Part shown: positions 26,690 through 36,186 of the stretch, one piece after another
Position numbering within the stretch: position 1 is the first letter of the stretch
How the letters are laid out: every line of letters begins with the position of its first letter
Origin: Gammaproteobacteria bacterium
GTDB taxonomy: Bacteria; Pseudomonadota; Gammaproteobacteria; UBA6002
Direction: 5' to 3'
Length of the DNA: 64,000 nt
NCBI GenBank assembly: GCA_013697705.1
Contig: JACCWJ010000049.1
Coordinates: forward strand, 20,151 to 84,150
Position numbers and translations under genes: made by a program
Notes under the pieces: model-generated
What the model was told of the DNA's origin: nothing
Seen by the model: only the letters and a program-made list of their open reading frames with translations
The model's database searches: none

Positions 26690-29001
26690 TGCTCAATTTC
26701 ATCCATATCAACACCGTATTTTCTAATATACGCTTGATGTTGTTCAAATTTATGATCATATTTTTGATTGAGTTGTTTTGCATCCTCATCTGAAATAACA
26801 CCCGTCACAGCCATAAGATGAAAGACTTCTTTTGCAAGATGCCATCGACTGGTTCGGTTTCTCACTTGCATATCAAAAGGAGTGGTTGTCGAGCCATTTT
26901 CAACATAGCCGTGAATGTAAAACCGTTTGGTATCACCTAAACTAAAAAGCAATTGTTGCAAGACCGATGGATAGCCGTGAAAATTGAAAATGACAGGTTT
27001 GTCCTTCGTAAAAAATTGTTCGAATTGAGAGAAAGGCGTAATACAATCTGCATTACCAAATCCCAAGGCAGAGAGTTCAAGTATATTAACAAAACGAACT
27101 TTAATGGAGGGTTTTTCTTGTTTTACTACACTAATGGCAGCCAGAGCTTCTTTTGTTAAATAATCACCTACTGCTGCAATAACAATATCAGGATCAATGT
27201 CACTAGCAAAATCCCAGATCATTAGACCAAGATCAAGTTCCTTTTTCACTAACTCCGGTGTAAGCCAGCGAGGTTCAAGCGTTTTTCCAGCGACAATCAC
27301 GTTGACTTTATTACGAGAGTGCAGGCATTTTTCTAACACATAAAGCATAGTATTGGCACAGGAAGGAAAATAAATGCGTGTAAAACAGCCATGCTTTTGG
27401 AGTAGATTTGAAATAAAGCCGGGATTTTGGTGAGAAAAACCATTATGTTCTTGCCGCCAACCTGATGAAGTCAAGATGTAGTTTAGAGAAGGGATGTCAC
27501 CGCGCCAGAGAATTTGACTCGCAACTTGTAAAAATTTCAGGTATTGATCGGTCATGCTAGAGACTATCTGAATGAACGCTTCATAAGAAGCAAAAATAGC
27601 ATGACGTCCTGTCAGGACATAGCCTTGCATTAATCCTTGCAGGGAATGTTCACTTAATATTTCCATCACCTGTCCATCGTGATGAATATCTTTATCCCAG
27701 GGTTTTATCGGCCAAGTAAATGAGCGCGTTGTTGATTGAAAAATAGCATCCAGTTTATTTGAATACGTTTCATCGGGAGAAAAAAATCGGAAATTTCGAT
27801 TTGTTTCATTTAATTTAAAAACGTCATTTAAAAATAATCCTGCACGCAGCATACTGCTTGAACCGATTGTTCCTGGTTTTGTTGCATCTTCTGTGTATTT
27901 TTCTACATTGGGCAGTACCAAATTTTTTACAATTTTTCCTCCGAAGGTATGTTTACTTTCTCCCATTCTCAATCCTTTGGGTGGGATCAGCGCTTGAACT
28001 CCTTCATTGAATCCATTTTTCCTATCAAACAGTTCTGTAAATCGGTATGATCTTAACCATTTTTCAAGTGCGTGAAGCTCACTGAGATTTGTCTTCGCTT
28101 TTGTGACAATCACTTGATGAGAAAGACAATTGCCTTCAATTTTTTGACCATGAAGTTTTTTAATTCCTGTCCAGCCCTTTAATGTTTTCAAAATGATCAT
28201 TGGGAACTTTGGTTTAATCACTTTATTTGCTGAGTGTTTTTGGATCTTACGAATGTTCTGATAGCATTGCTCAAGCACCACAAACATTTTTTCATAAATA
28301 TGTTGGCCTTCCACAATGAAAGGTTCGTAGCCATAACCTCGAAAAAGCCCTCTCAATTCGGCGTTGCTCATCCTGCCAAAAATAGAAGGCGCTGAAATCT
28401 TATAGCCATTTAAATGAAGGATTGGCAGTACAGCGCCATTCGTTGCGGGGTCAATCAATTTATTAATATGCCAAGCGGTGGCAGTGGGTCCTGTTTCTGC
28501 TTCTCCATCGCCTATCACACAAGCAACAATCAGATCAGGATTATCAAGTGCTGCACCGTAAGCAGTAGAAAGGGCATACCCCAGTTCTCCTCCTTCTAAG
28601 ATGACACCTGGGGCGCCTGGATTGCTGTGACTCGGAAATCCATAAGGCCAACTGAAATTTCTGATTAAGTAACCAAGGCCTTGCTCATCATGCGTTGCTT
28701 CTGGATAGAATTGTGTCAGTGTACCTTCAAGGTAAAGATTTGCTTGAAGCGCAGCAAACCCATGCCCGGGTCCTAATACAAAGAGAAAGGGTAGGTCATG
28801 TTTTTTGATTAAGTAGTTGAGGTTTGCATAAATAAAATTGATACCGGGACACGTCCCCCAATGGCCTAGAAGACGTGGTTTGATATCGTCATAGGTGAGT
28901 TTTCTTTCAAGTAAAAAATTATCAAGAAGATAAATTTGCGCTGCAGCGAGATAACTTGCAGCACGAACATACTGTTTGATTGATGCAATATCCTTATGCA
29001 T
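26656..29001 (-). CDS. xfp: Xylulose-5-phosphate/fructose-6-phosphate phosphoketolase
   Basis: TPP-dependent enzyme that splits xylulose 5-phosphate (or fructose 6-phosphate) with phosphate into acetyl phosphate plus glyceraldehyde 3-phosphate (or erythrose 4-phosphate). The 781-residue length is typical. Family motifs: LLGHWGTCPGINFIYANL, VLGPGHGFAALQANLYLEG, EGGELGYALSTAYGA, the TPP-binding GDGEAETGPTATAWHINK and SGWRQEHNGFSHQNPGF. AAGGATCT precedes the ATG. It lies 31 bp downstream of the multicopper oxidase gene and overlaps ackA, so the pentose shunt is transcribed with copper resistance. Confidence 0.95.
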   Translation of the reverse strand: MHKDIASIKQYVRAASYLAAAQIYLLDNFLLERKLTYDDIKPRLLGHWGTCPGINFIYANLNYLIKKHDLPFLFVLGPGHGFAALQANLYLEGTLTQFYPEATHDEQGLGYLIRNFSWPYGFPSHSNPGAPGVILEGGELGYALSTAYGAALDNPDLIVACVIGDGEAETGPTATAWHINKLIDPATNGAVLPILHLNGYKISAPSIFGRMSNAELRGLFRGYGYEPFIVEGQHIYEKMFVVLEQCYQNIRKIQKHSANKVIKPKFPMIILKTLKGWTGIKKLHGQKIEGNCLSHQVIVTKAKTNLSELHALEKWLRSYRFTELFDRKNGFNEGVQALIPPKGLRMGESKHTFGGKIVKNLVLPNVEKYTEDATKPGTIGSSSMLRAGLFLNDVFKLNETNRNFRFFSPDETYSNKLDAIFQSTTRSFTWPIKPWDKDIHHDGQVMEILSEHSLQGLMQGYVLTGRHAIFASYEAFIQIVSSMTDQYLKFLQVASQILWRGDIPSLNYILTSSGWRQEHNGFSHQNPGFISNLLQKHGCFTRIYFPSCANTMLYVLEKCLHSRNKVNVIVAGKTLEPRWLTPELVKKELDLGLMIWDFASDIDPDIVIAAVGDYLTKEALAAISVVKQEKPSIKVRFVNILELSALGFGNADCITPFSQFEQFFTKDKPVIFNFHGYPSVLQQLLFSLGDTKRFYIHGYVENGSTTTPFDMQVRNRTSRWHLAKEVFHLMAVTGVISDEDAKQLNQKYDHKFEQHQAYIRKYGVDMDEIEQWQWNQEKASL

Positions 29002-29032
29002 AGATCCTTACATTCCAATCCATTTTTGTTTT

Positions 29033-31801
29033 TCAAAACAAAACAGACAATCCAAAAGTCAACGTATCTTCTGTAGTCGACTCTCCTTGTTTACGCTGAA
29101 TACTTTTAAATGCCCCGTAGTCATCGTCATGTTCATATTCGACAAATATATTTAAGCCTGGCATGAGTCGATAATAAGGTCTAATAGTATAACGCATTTG
29201 ATTTAAACCACTACCAAGCTCATCTTCAGCAACGGTCTTAGTTGCTGAAATACCACGGATGCCTGTTCGGATAAAAAAGTTATTGGTAATTTGTGTATCA
29301 CGCTGTAGTTCAATATCGAATTTAATACTGCCTTCGTGACAATAAATCCTGACATTGGTATCAATAAAATATGGCATTAAGCCTTCAATACCGATACCGG
29401 GTTGCCAATAAGGTCCACCGGGTCGGTAGAAATAATTGACACCACCTTTAACGGCCCAAAACTGGCTAATCAGATGCCAATAAAAAATGTCGATATCAGC
29501 ATTTTCCACCTTTCCTTCTTTAAGCTCAGCATCATCGGTATAGAGTTCAAGCTTGTTGTAATCACCACCATATAAGCCTTTAAACGTCACTTCCTGTACG
29601 TTATGGTAAGGATCTTCACCCACATCTAGTAAGCTTGCCATATAAAATCCTTGATGATGTCCTACTGGGTGATGAATGAGCGAGCGGTCAAGAGGCATGG
29701 TAATGTCTTCTCTGACAATGGGTCGATTGATATATTTTTCGAAGGAAGCATAATTCTCGGGTGGTATAGTTCCATGAGCCACTTCGATGATGGTCCCATA
29801 TTGAAAAACCCTTGCCATACCCGCCATCATGTGGAAAAGATGATGGCAATGGAAAAACCATTGACCACTGGCATCGGCATCGATATCTGCCACTGCTGTC
29901 GCACCCGGTGGCACCTCAATGGTATGGAGTAAAGGATCATGAGCGCCATGATCATTACGCAAAATAAACCAGTGGCCATGAATGTGCATAGGATGGCGCA
30001 TCATGGAATTGTTGCTAAATATAATGCGATAACGTTTTCCCGGTAGAATGCAGATAGGTTTTGCTCTGTATTCAGGCAAGCCATTAATAAACCAAATAAA
30101 ACGATCCATATAACCAAATAATTCCATTTTTATAATGCCGTAGACAGGTTTGTTAGGATCGTTAGTCGCCACAGCGGCTGTTAAATCTTGATACTTTGTT
30201 CCCATCGTCATGGCTTTTGAGGAATTTGTAGGACATATCCTATCGCCAATGATGCTGGGTTCTGTTGGCATCTGCATATCCTCCATGTCATCTTGCATTG
30301 ACATGTCATGATCCATCTTGCCTTTATTCTTTTTCATACCACCTGACATCCCATGTTGGGCATGAGATGTCATTTTTCCCGTCGTTCCGTTCGCAGAAGT
30401 ATGTTTCATTCCTTCATGAGATGCTTTATCTGACTTAGGCATATTCATTTTTGAATGATCCATTTGAGACATATCCATGCTATGTTTCATCTTATTTGAA
30501 GCCGACGACTGCATAGAATGTTTAGAATGGCTTGCCTCTTTACTGTTGTTATGCATCATTGATTTCATATCCTGGTCAGTATGAGAGGGCATTGTCTGTT
30601 GTTCTCCAGCCATTTTTATCCAGGAATGATTTTTTATATCCATAGCCCCATGTTTCATGGACCCATTTCCCATCGAGCCATGATCCATGGACATCATCAT
30701 ATTCATCATCATCTCCCGAGTGACAGGCAACGGTTCAGGAAAAGGGACGACTTGGTTGTAAAGGATAGGTTGCAGGGGATCAGTCACTAAAGCGCCATAT
30801 GCTTTGCCAAGTGTATCAATCGATTCTGCATAAATAATATAAGGCATATGTTTTTGGATCTTGACTAACACATCATAAGTTTCACCAGGCGCGATGGTGA
30901 AATTGTTAATGGTATAAGGCTTCACGTCATTACCTTGTACATGCACCATTTGCATATTTGCGCAATGCATTTTTACACGATAAATGGTACTCCCTGCTGC
31001 GCCAATAAAACGTAAACGAACCATATCACCGACTCTTACCGGCGCTGTCCAGGGACAGTTTTTGGTTTCACCATTCAATAAATAGCTATCATACGCAACA
31101 TCGCTTATGTCATAGATACTCATGCGCATTTGCTGCATCATTTTATAATCAGCAAGTAATTTTTTGCGCTCCTTAGGACATGCCTTTCCATAATCATGAA
31201 GAAATTTTGTAAGAGAGGGTTGCAAAGGAAATCGGGGAGAAAAATAATCCCCATCTTTTTTAAGCTTAAGAAAAATGTTATGGCCACCCATGTCGCTCCA
31301 ATCAGACAAAACAACCACATAATCTTTTGTGTATTGGTAATGTGGAGTCGCCGGGGGATCAATGACAAATGCACCATAGAGACCATCTTGTTCTTGTGCC
31401 TCTGCATGAGCATGGTACCAGTAAGTTCCTCTTTGATAGAGCTTGAAGCGGTATTGAAAAACACACCCAGGCGGAATGGCTTTCTGATTGACACCTTCTA
31501 CGCCATCCATTTGCCAAGGAATCAGTATGCCATGCCAATGAATTGAGGTACCTTTATCGAGATGATTGTAAACATTAAGGGTAACATAATCCCCTTCTTT
31601 AAAATGCAATGTGGGTGCTGGAATTTGATCATTGACAGCAACGGCTTTGGTAGGACATCCAGTAAAATTAACGGTCTTATAACCAACGTGCAAATCGACA
31701 ACTCGATTCTCAGCTTGAATGTCAGATAAAGATAAAAAACCTAGGATAAAAATAACTATGCTTTTCGCGCACCAAAACTGAAATTTTTGCTCCTTTTTCA
31801 T
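29033..31801 (-). CDS. Multicopper oxidase CopA fused to CopB outer-membrane barrel
   Basis: 922 residues. After a signal peptide (~1-30, ending IQA) come cupredoxin domains with SIHWHGI, YWYHAHAEAQEQ, HPMHIHGHWF and the type-1 copper site HCHHLFHMMAGM, as in CopA/PcoA oxidases. Residues ~365-515 are a Met/His-rich stretch (MDHGSMGNGSMKHGAM and similar). From ~700 a CopB domain follows: FKGLYGGDYNKLEL, FWAVKGGVNYFYRP, GIGIEGLMPYFIDTNVR, ending in Phe like an outer-membrane barrel. CopA and CopB are usually separate adjacent genes; here no stop intervenes. It would tether Cu(I) oxidation to the outer membrane. It is first in the operon with xfp and ackA. Confidence 0.9.
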   Translation of the reverse strand: MKKEQKFQFWCAKSIVIFILGFLSLSDIQAENRVVDLHVGYKTVNFTGCPTKAVAVNDQIPAPTLHFKEGDYVTLNVYNHLDKGTSIHWHGILIPWQMDGVEGVNQKAIPPGCVFQYRFKLYQRGTYWYHAHAEAQEQDGLYGAFVIDPPATPHYQYTKDYVVVLSDWSDMGGHNIFLKLKKDGDYFSPRFPLQPSLTKFLHDYGKACPKERKKLLADYKMMQQMRMSIYDISDVAYDSYLLNGETKNCPWTAPVRVGDMVRLRFIGAAGSTIYRVKMHCANMQMVHVQGNDVKPYTINNFTIAPGETYDVLVKIQKHMPYIIYAESIDTLGKAYGALVTDPLQPILYNQVVPFPEPLPVTREMMMNMMMSMDHGSMGNGSMKHGAMDIKNHSWIKMAGEQQTMPSHTDQDMKSMMHNNSKEASHSKHSMQSSASNKMKHSMDMSQMDHSKMNMPKSDKASHEGMKHTSANGTTGKMTSHAQHGMSGGMKKNKGKMDHDMSMQDDMEDMQMPTEPSIIGDRICPTNSSKAMTMGTKYQDLTAAVATNDPNKPVYGIIKMELFGYMDRFIWFINGLPEYRAKPICILPGKRYRIIFSNNSMMRHPMHIHGHWFILRNDHGAHDPLLHTIEVPPGATAVADIDADASGQWFFHCHHLFHMMAGMARVFQYGTIIEVAHGTIPPENYASFEKYINRPIVREDITMPLDRSLIHHPVGHHQGFYMASLLDVGEDPYHNVQEVTFKGLYGGDYNKLELYTDDAELKEGKVENADIDIFYWHLISQFWAVKGGVNYFYRPGGPYWQPGIGIEGLMPYFIDTNVRIYCHEGSIKFDIELQRDTQITNNFFIRTGIRGISATKTVAEDELGSGLNQMRYTIRPYYRLMPGLNIFVEYEHDDDYGAFKSIQRKQGESTTEDTLTFGLSVLF

Positions 31802-31876
31802 GAGAATTCCATTTCATAATCACTAAATCACCTCAGTTTATCCTCAATTTTTAATGCATCAAAGACTTTTAGATAG

Positions 31877-32233
31877 AAAATAAGAGGCCATTCTATTCCT
31901 ACGAGAGTAAGTAGCGCTACAATCAACTCCACTAATACCGTTAAGCATGATACTATTTCTTCTCACACCGCCATGATTAATCATCGTAATTGGGCATTAC
32001 CCACTGCAGCGGCTATTTTTCTTTTGGCTTGTTGGTCAGTTTGGCGTTATATCAAGAATGAACGAATTTCGTTGATGTTTATTATTGCTTTGCTTGTTGT
32101 AGAGGGATTATTGTTATCCACTGCTTGGCGAGGTAGAGAACTAGTTTACCGCCACGGATTAGGTGTCATGTCATTACCACAATCAGCAAAAGAATTAGAA
32201 CATCATCATCCTGATCAGATGCCAAATTATTGA
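31877..32233 (+). pseudogene. DUF2231 membrane protein, 5'-truncated
   Basis: The frame is open from 31877 (after a stop at 31874) to 32233, but the first ATG is at 31973. The protein has two or three membrane segments and ends AWRGRELVYRHGLGVMSLP followed by a His-rich tail, the usual ending of DUF2231 proteins. The N-terminal half (the usual H-P...H-F-P motif) is absent. Codons before the ATG (KHDTISSHTA) still fit the family, so the gene was cut rather than being short by nature. A small protein from ATG 31973 could still be made. It lies 21 bp before the P2-type ATPase gene. Confidence 0.6.
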
Positions 32234-32254
32234 GGAATGAATAAGGGATAGAGA

Positions 32255-34927
32255 ATGATATGGCACACGGAATCACATAGTGCGATAGCTATTCATTTAA
32301 AAACCGATTTGCAGCTAGGTTTATCTTCATTAGAAGCTTCTGCTCGTCTCCAAGCTGGAGGTGTCAATGAATTAACACAAGAAAAGCACATAGGACCACT
32401 CAAAATTTTTATACGACAATTTAATAGCGTTGTGATTTGGGTGTTGTTAAGTGCCACTTTAGTTTCATCTCTACTGAGAGAATACATTAATGCTATTGCT
32501 ATTCTGGCTATCGTTATTTTGAATGCCATCATCGGTTTTATGCTTGAATATCGCGCTGATCGTGCCATAACAGCATTGAAAGGCATGACCACTCCCCAAG
32601 CCAAAGTCATAAGGGACGATCACCGCCAACTGATTCCTGCATCTCAGATTGTTCCAGGAGATATCTTGTGTTTAGAAAGCGGGGATGTAGTGGCTGCTGA
32701 TGCACGCCTTTTTAAAATAGCTTCATTAAAAATAAATGAAGCGTCTCTGACTGGAGAATCACTTCCTGTAGAAAAAAACATTGCATTGTGCTTGAAAGAA
32801 ACCCCTTTGGCTGATCAATTGAACATGGTCTTTATGGGAACAGCGGTGGTCAACGGTACCGGACACGCAATGGTTGTAGCAACAGGCATGCAAACGGAAA
32901 TGGGTCATATTGCAACTATGCTGCAAAAAGCAAGCAGTGATGAAACCCCATTACAAAAACGTTTGAATCAAGTGGCTTATCGTTTGTTATGGGCTTGTTT
33001 CGCCATTATCTTATTGATTTTTGGATTGGGATTATGGCAATCCCTGCCTTTTTTTAGTTTATTTACAAGTGCAGTGGGTTTAGCAGTAGCGGCAATTCCT
33101 GAAGGGCTGCCTGCTGTTGTTACTGTTGCGTTAGCTATGGGTGTTCAACGCATGGCGCGGCGCTCTGTTTTAGTGCGGCATATGTCTGCCGTAGAGACTT
33201 TAGGATGTTTACAGGTGATCTGTACAGACAAAACTGGAACTTTAACCATAGGTGAGATGACGGCTCGAAAATTAATAGCTGGCGGGATTATTCACACCAT
33301 TCTTGGTGAAGGTTATGACATAGCAGGCAATTATTTACATGATTCTCGAGAAATTAATGCCAATCAAAATGCCGTGTTGCAACAAGTATTACGTGCAGCA
33401 GTTGCCTGTAATGAGGCTGAGCTTGATGAGGCTCATTCTTCTATCTTCGGCGATCCAACTGAAATTGCATTGTTAGTTGCCGCGGCAAAAGCTGGCATTT
33501 GGAAAAAAGAGATAGAACAGGAAATGCCTCGAGTCGCAGAATTGCCATTTGATTCAGAAAGAAAACGTATGTCTGTTATTCGGCGAAAAGAAGATGCCTA
33601 TAAACTTTTTATAAAAGGTGCGCCAGAGGCTGTGCTAAAACGTTGTTCTAAGATCCTATTGCCGGAAGGCATTGAGCAAATATCGAAGGCTAGCCATATC
33701 CAAATACAACAATCGTGTGAATGGATGGCAGCTGACGGGTTGCGGATATTAGCCATTGCGGAGCGTCTACTGCCTGAAGGGATTGATTATTCACAGGTAG
33801 ATGATTCCATTGAAGTTAATCTCACTTTGTTAGGTATAGTTGGCATGCAAGACCCGCCTCATCCAGAGGCTAAAAGAGCAGTACAACAATGCAAGACAGC
33901 AGGAATTAAAGCTGTCATGATCACGGGTGATCATCCGGCTACTGCCCAAGCTATTGCCCAAGAATTAGGGATTTTCTCACCTGGCGATAAAATTGTGACG
34001 GGTTCTGAGATTGAAAAAATGACCTCTAAAGACTTGGCGAATATTGTTAACGATATCACTGTATACGCCCGAGTTTCGCCAGAACATAAAATAAAAATAG
34101 TCGAAGCCTGGAAACAACGAGAAACCATTGTTGCCATGACAGGGGATGGTGTAAACGATGCTCCTGCTCTGAAAGCTGCCGCTGTTGGTATTGCGATGGG
34201 AAAAACCGCTACCGACGTCACAAAAGAAGCGGCTGATATTATTGTGACCGACAACAATTTTATGTCTATCGTAGCGGGTGTCGAAGAGGGCAGGACGATC
34301 TATAACAATATTTCAAAAACGTTATCTTATCTGCTCGCTGGAAACGCGGGTGAATTAATTGTCATGTTCATAGCCATATTGGTTGGTTGGCCTTTGCCAC
34401 TTTTAGTCATTCAGTTATTGTGGATAAATTTAATCACTGATGGGCTACCCGCGATTGCATTGGCGACCGATGCGTCAGAACCCGACATTCTTAAACGTGC
34501 TCCTCGACCTACAAAAAAACCATTTATGGATAAAGCTTTCTTTCAGCGGGTCATTTTTATTGGCTGCCTTACTTCATTAGTGACATTGGGGACTTTTGCC
34601 TACTATTACCTTGGTTATCATGACTTAACTCAAGCAAGAGACTCCGCCTTTTCAGTATTGGTCACGGCTGAGCTATTGCGTGCTTTTGGTGCACGTAGCC
34701 ATGAAAAAACAATTTGGCAAGTCAATATTTTTTCAAATTTGCGTTTATTTTTTATTGTAAGCGTTAGCTTCTTTCTTCAAGTTAGTATTCATCATGTCAG
34801 TATTTTGCAAAAGGTATTTGGTATTAAGCCAGTATCATTGCTAGAGTGTATCAGTTGGGTAGTGTTGGGCATGATCCCATTAGCTATAATGGAACTCCAT
34901 AAAGGGATAAGGAATAGGAGAACATGA
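32255..34927 (+). CDS. P2-type cation-transporting ATPase (Ca2+-ATPase-like)
   Basis: 890 residues with the full P-type set: actuator LTGES (~165), membrane motif AIPEGLPAVVTVALAMG, phosphorylation site CTDKTGTLT (~325), FDSERKRMSV, KGAPEAV in the nucleotide domain, and [12 protein letters not shown]. The PEGL motif and the long C-terminal set of membrane helices (ending ~880) mark a P2 pump, not a heavy-metal P1B pump. Bacterial members move Ca2+, Mn2+ or other ions; the substrate here is unknown. AAGGGATAGAG precedes the ATG. Its stop overlaps the start of the cusC-like gene (ATGA), so it is part of the cus operon. Confidence 0.9.
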   Translation: MIWHTESHSAIAIHLKTDLQLGLSSLEASARLQAGGVNELTQEKHIGPLKIFIRQFNSVVIWVLLSATLVSSLLREYINAIAILAIVILNAIIGFMLEYRADRAITALKGMTTPQAKVIRDDHRQLIPASQIVPGDILCLESGDVVAADARLFKIASLKINEASLTGESLPVEKNIALCLKETPLADQLNMVFMGTAVVNGTGHAMVVATGMQTEMGHIATMLQKASSDETPLQKRLNQVAYRLLWACFAIILLIFGLGLWQSLPFFSLFTSAVGLAVAAIPEGLPAVVTVALAMGVQRMARRSVLVRHMSAVETLGCLQVICTDKTGTLTIGEMTARKLIAGGIIHTILGEGYDIAGNYLHDSREINANQNAVLQQVLRAAVACNEAELDEAHSSIFGDPTEIALLVAAAKAGIWKKEIEQEMPRVAELPFDSERKRMSVIRRKEDAYKLFIKGAPEAVLKRCSKILLPEGIEQISKASHIQIQQSCEWMAADGLRILAIAERLLPEGIDYSQVDDSIEVNLTLLGIVGMQDPPHPEAKRAVQQCKTAGIKAVMITGDHPATAQAIAQELGIFSPGDKIVTGSEIEKMTSKDLANIVNDITVYARVSPEHKIKIVEAWKQRETIVAMTGDGVNDAPALKAAAVGIAMGKTATDVTKEAADIIVTDNNFMSIVAGVEEGRTIYNNISKTLSYLLAGNAGELIVMFIAILVGWPLPLLVIQLLWINLITDGLPAIALATDASEPDILKRAPRPTKKPFMDKAFFQRVIFIGCLTSLVTLGTFAYYYLGYHDLTQARDSAFSVLVTAELLRAFGARSHEKTIWQVNIFSNLRLFFIVSVSFFLQVSIHHVSILQKVFGIKPVSLLECISWVVLGMIPLAIMELHKGIRNRRT

Positions 34928-36186
34928 GGGGATACAAGTCTTTTATATTTACTCTAATCTCTTTGTTTTTTATCCCTGCCTTAATTTATGCAAGACCAGC
35001 ATGTAAAGATCCTAATTTAGCATTATTAATTCAAAAAGCACTCCAATGCAATCCCCAAATTCAGGCAGCTCGACATCGATGGTTGGCTTCTCGCAGTGCC
35101 ATTCCACAAGCAAGCTCGTTACCTGATCCTATGATTGAATACGAATACCGTAATGTTCCTGTAGATCCCGAAATGGAGGAGATTCCAGTTAAGGAGAGTA
35201 TGTATGGTGTTCGTCAAGAAATTCCGTTTCCAGGAAAATTAGTGGTTCGCAGAAAAATAGCTCGTTTGCAATCAGAAAAAATGTGCTTTGAATATCATGC
35301 AAGCTGTCGGATGGTGATCTCTCAATTAAAAAAAATGTATTATTCCCTTTATTTTGCTAATAAATCGGTTGAAATTTTACAAAAAAATAAAGATATATTA
35401 GTGCAAATGGAAAAAGTGGTAAGAGCAAATTATGTAGTCGGTAAAGTACCGCAACAAGATATTTTCCGTTCTCAAGTGGAAATTTCACGCAATCAAATGA
35501 GAATAATAATTTTATGCCAAGAGAAAGCGACCTTGGCAGCTGAGATCAACAAACTGTTAAATTGTCCTTTAGAGACACCTGTTCGAGTATCCTGCATACT
35601 GGCTATTACCCCTATATGCGATTTATGTCAGCTTTATCACCAAATGGAACATTGTTCTCCGCAATTTCATGGTCAGCTAGCACAAGTTGAAAAAAATAGA
35701 AAAGCAATTCAATTAAGCCAATTAGATTATTTACCTGATTTTGAAATTGGTGCCTATCGCATTAAAGATCACGCCATGGATACTGAAGGTTCTCGAGTGA
35801 TGCTAGGCGCTACGGTGCCTCTTTATTTTGCTACCAAACAAAACTATGCGGTTCGGCAAGCTTCCTTTGAATACGCCGCAGGAGTAGATGATTTATTTAC
35901 TACGCGGCAAAATCTTTTATTTCAAATTAAAAATAGCGTATTGCAAGCAGAACGTAATTTAGATCTCATTCACCTATTACAGACTACTATAATCCCTCAA
36001 GGGAGATTAACTTGGTCATCAGCGCAAGCAAGTTATGGTGTGGGAAAAGTAGATTTTTTTACTGTGTTAAATAGTTTATTAACACTTCAAGAGAATGAAA
36101 TAGAATTGCATCGAGAAATAACTGAACATGAAAAAGCGGTTGCTCAAATAGAGGAAGTGACAGGGATGTGCTATGAATTTGAATAA
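34924..36186 (+). CDS. CusC/CzcC-like outer-membrane efflux protein (TolC family)
   Basis: 420 residues with a signal peptide (~1-24, ending IYA). It forms the outer-membrane channel of an RND system. The paired OEP repeats show as QAARHRWLASRSAIPQASSL followed by DPMIEYEY, and in the second half LSQLDYLPDFEIGAYRIKD; long amphipathic helices fill the rest. It overlaps the upstream ATPase gene by 4 bp and the periplasmic adaptor gene by 14 bp, so the three are co-translated. It is somewhat Cys-rich at the N-terminus (PACKD, LQCNP). Confidence 0.88.
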   Translation: MRGYKSFIFTLISLFFIPALIYARPACKDPNLALLIQKALQCNPQIQAARHRWLASRSAIPQASSLPDPMIEYEYRNVPVDPEMEEIPVKESMYGVRQEIPFPGKLVVRRKIARLQSEKMCFEYHASCRMVISQLKKMYYSLYFANKSVEILQKNKDILVQMEKVVRANYVVGKVPQQDIFRSQVEISRNQMRIIILCQEKATLAAEINKLLNCPLETPVRVSCILAITPICDLCQLYHQMEHCSPQFHGQLAQVEKNRKAIQLSQLDYLPDFEIGAYRIKDHAMDTEGSRVMLGATVPLYFATKQNYAVRQASFEYAAGVDDLFTTRQNLLFQIKNSVLQAERNLDLIHLLQTTIIPQGRLTWSSAQASYGVGKVDFFTVLNSLLTLQENEIELHREITEHEKAVAQIEEVTGMCYEFE

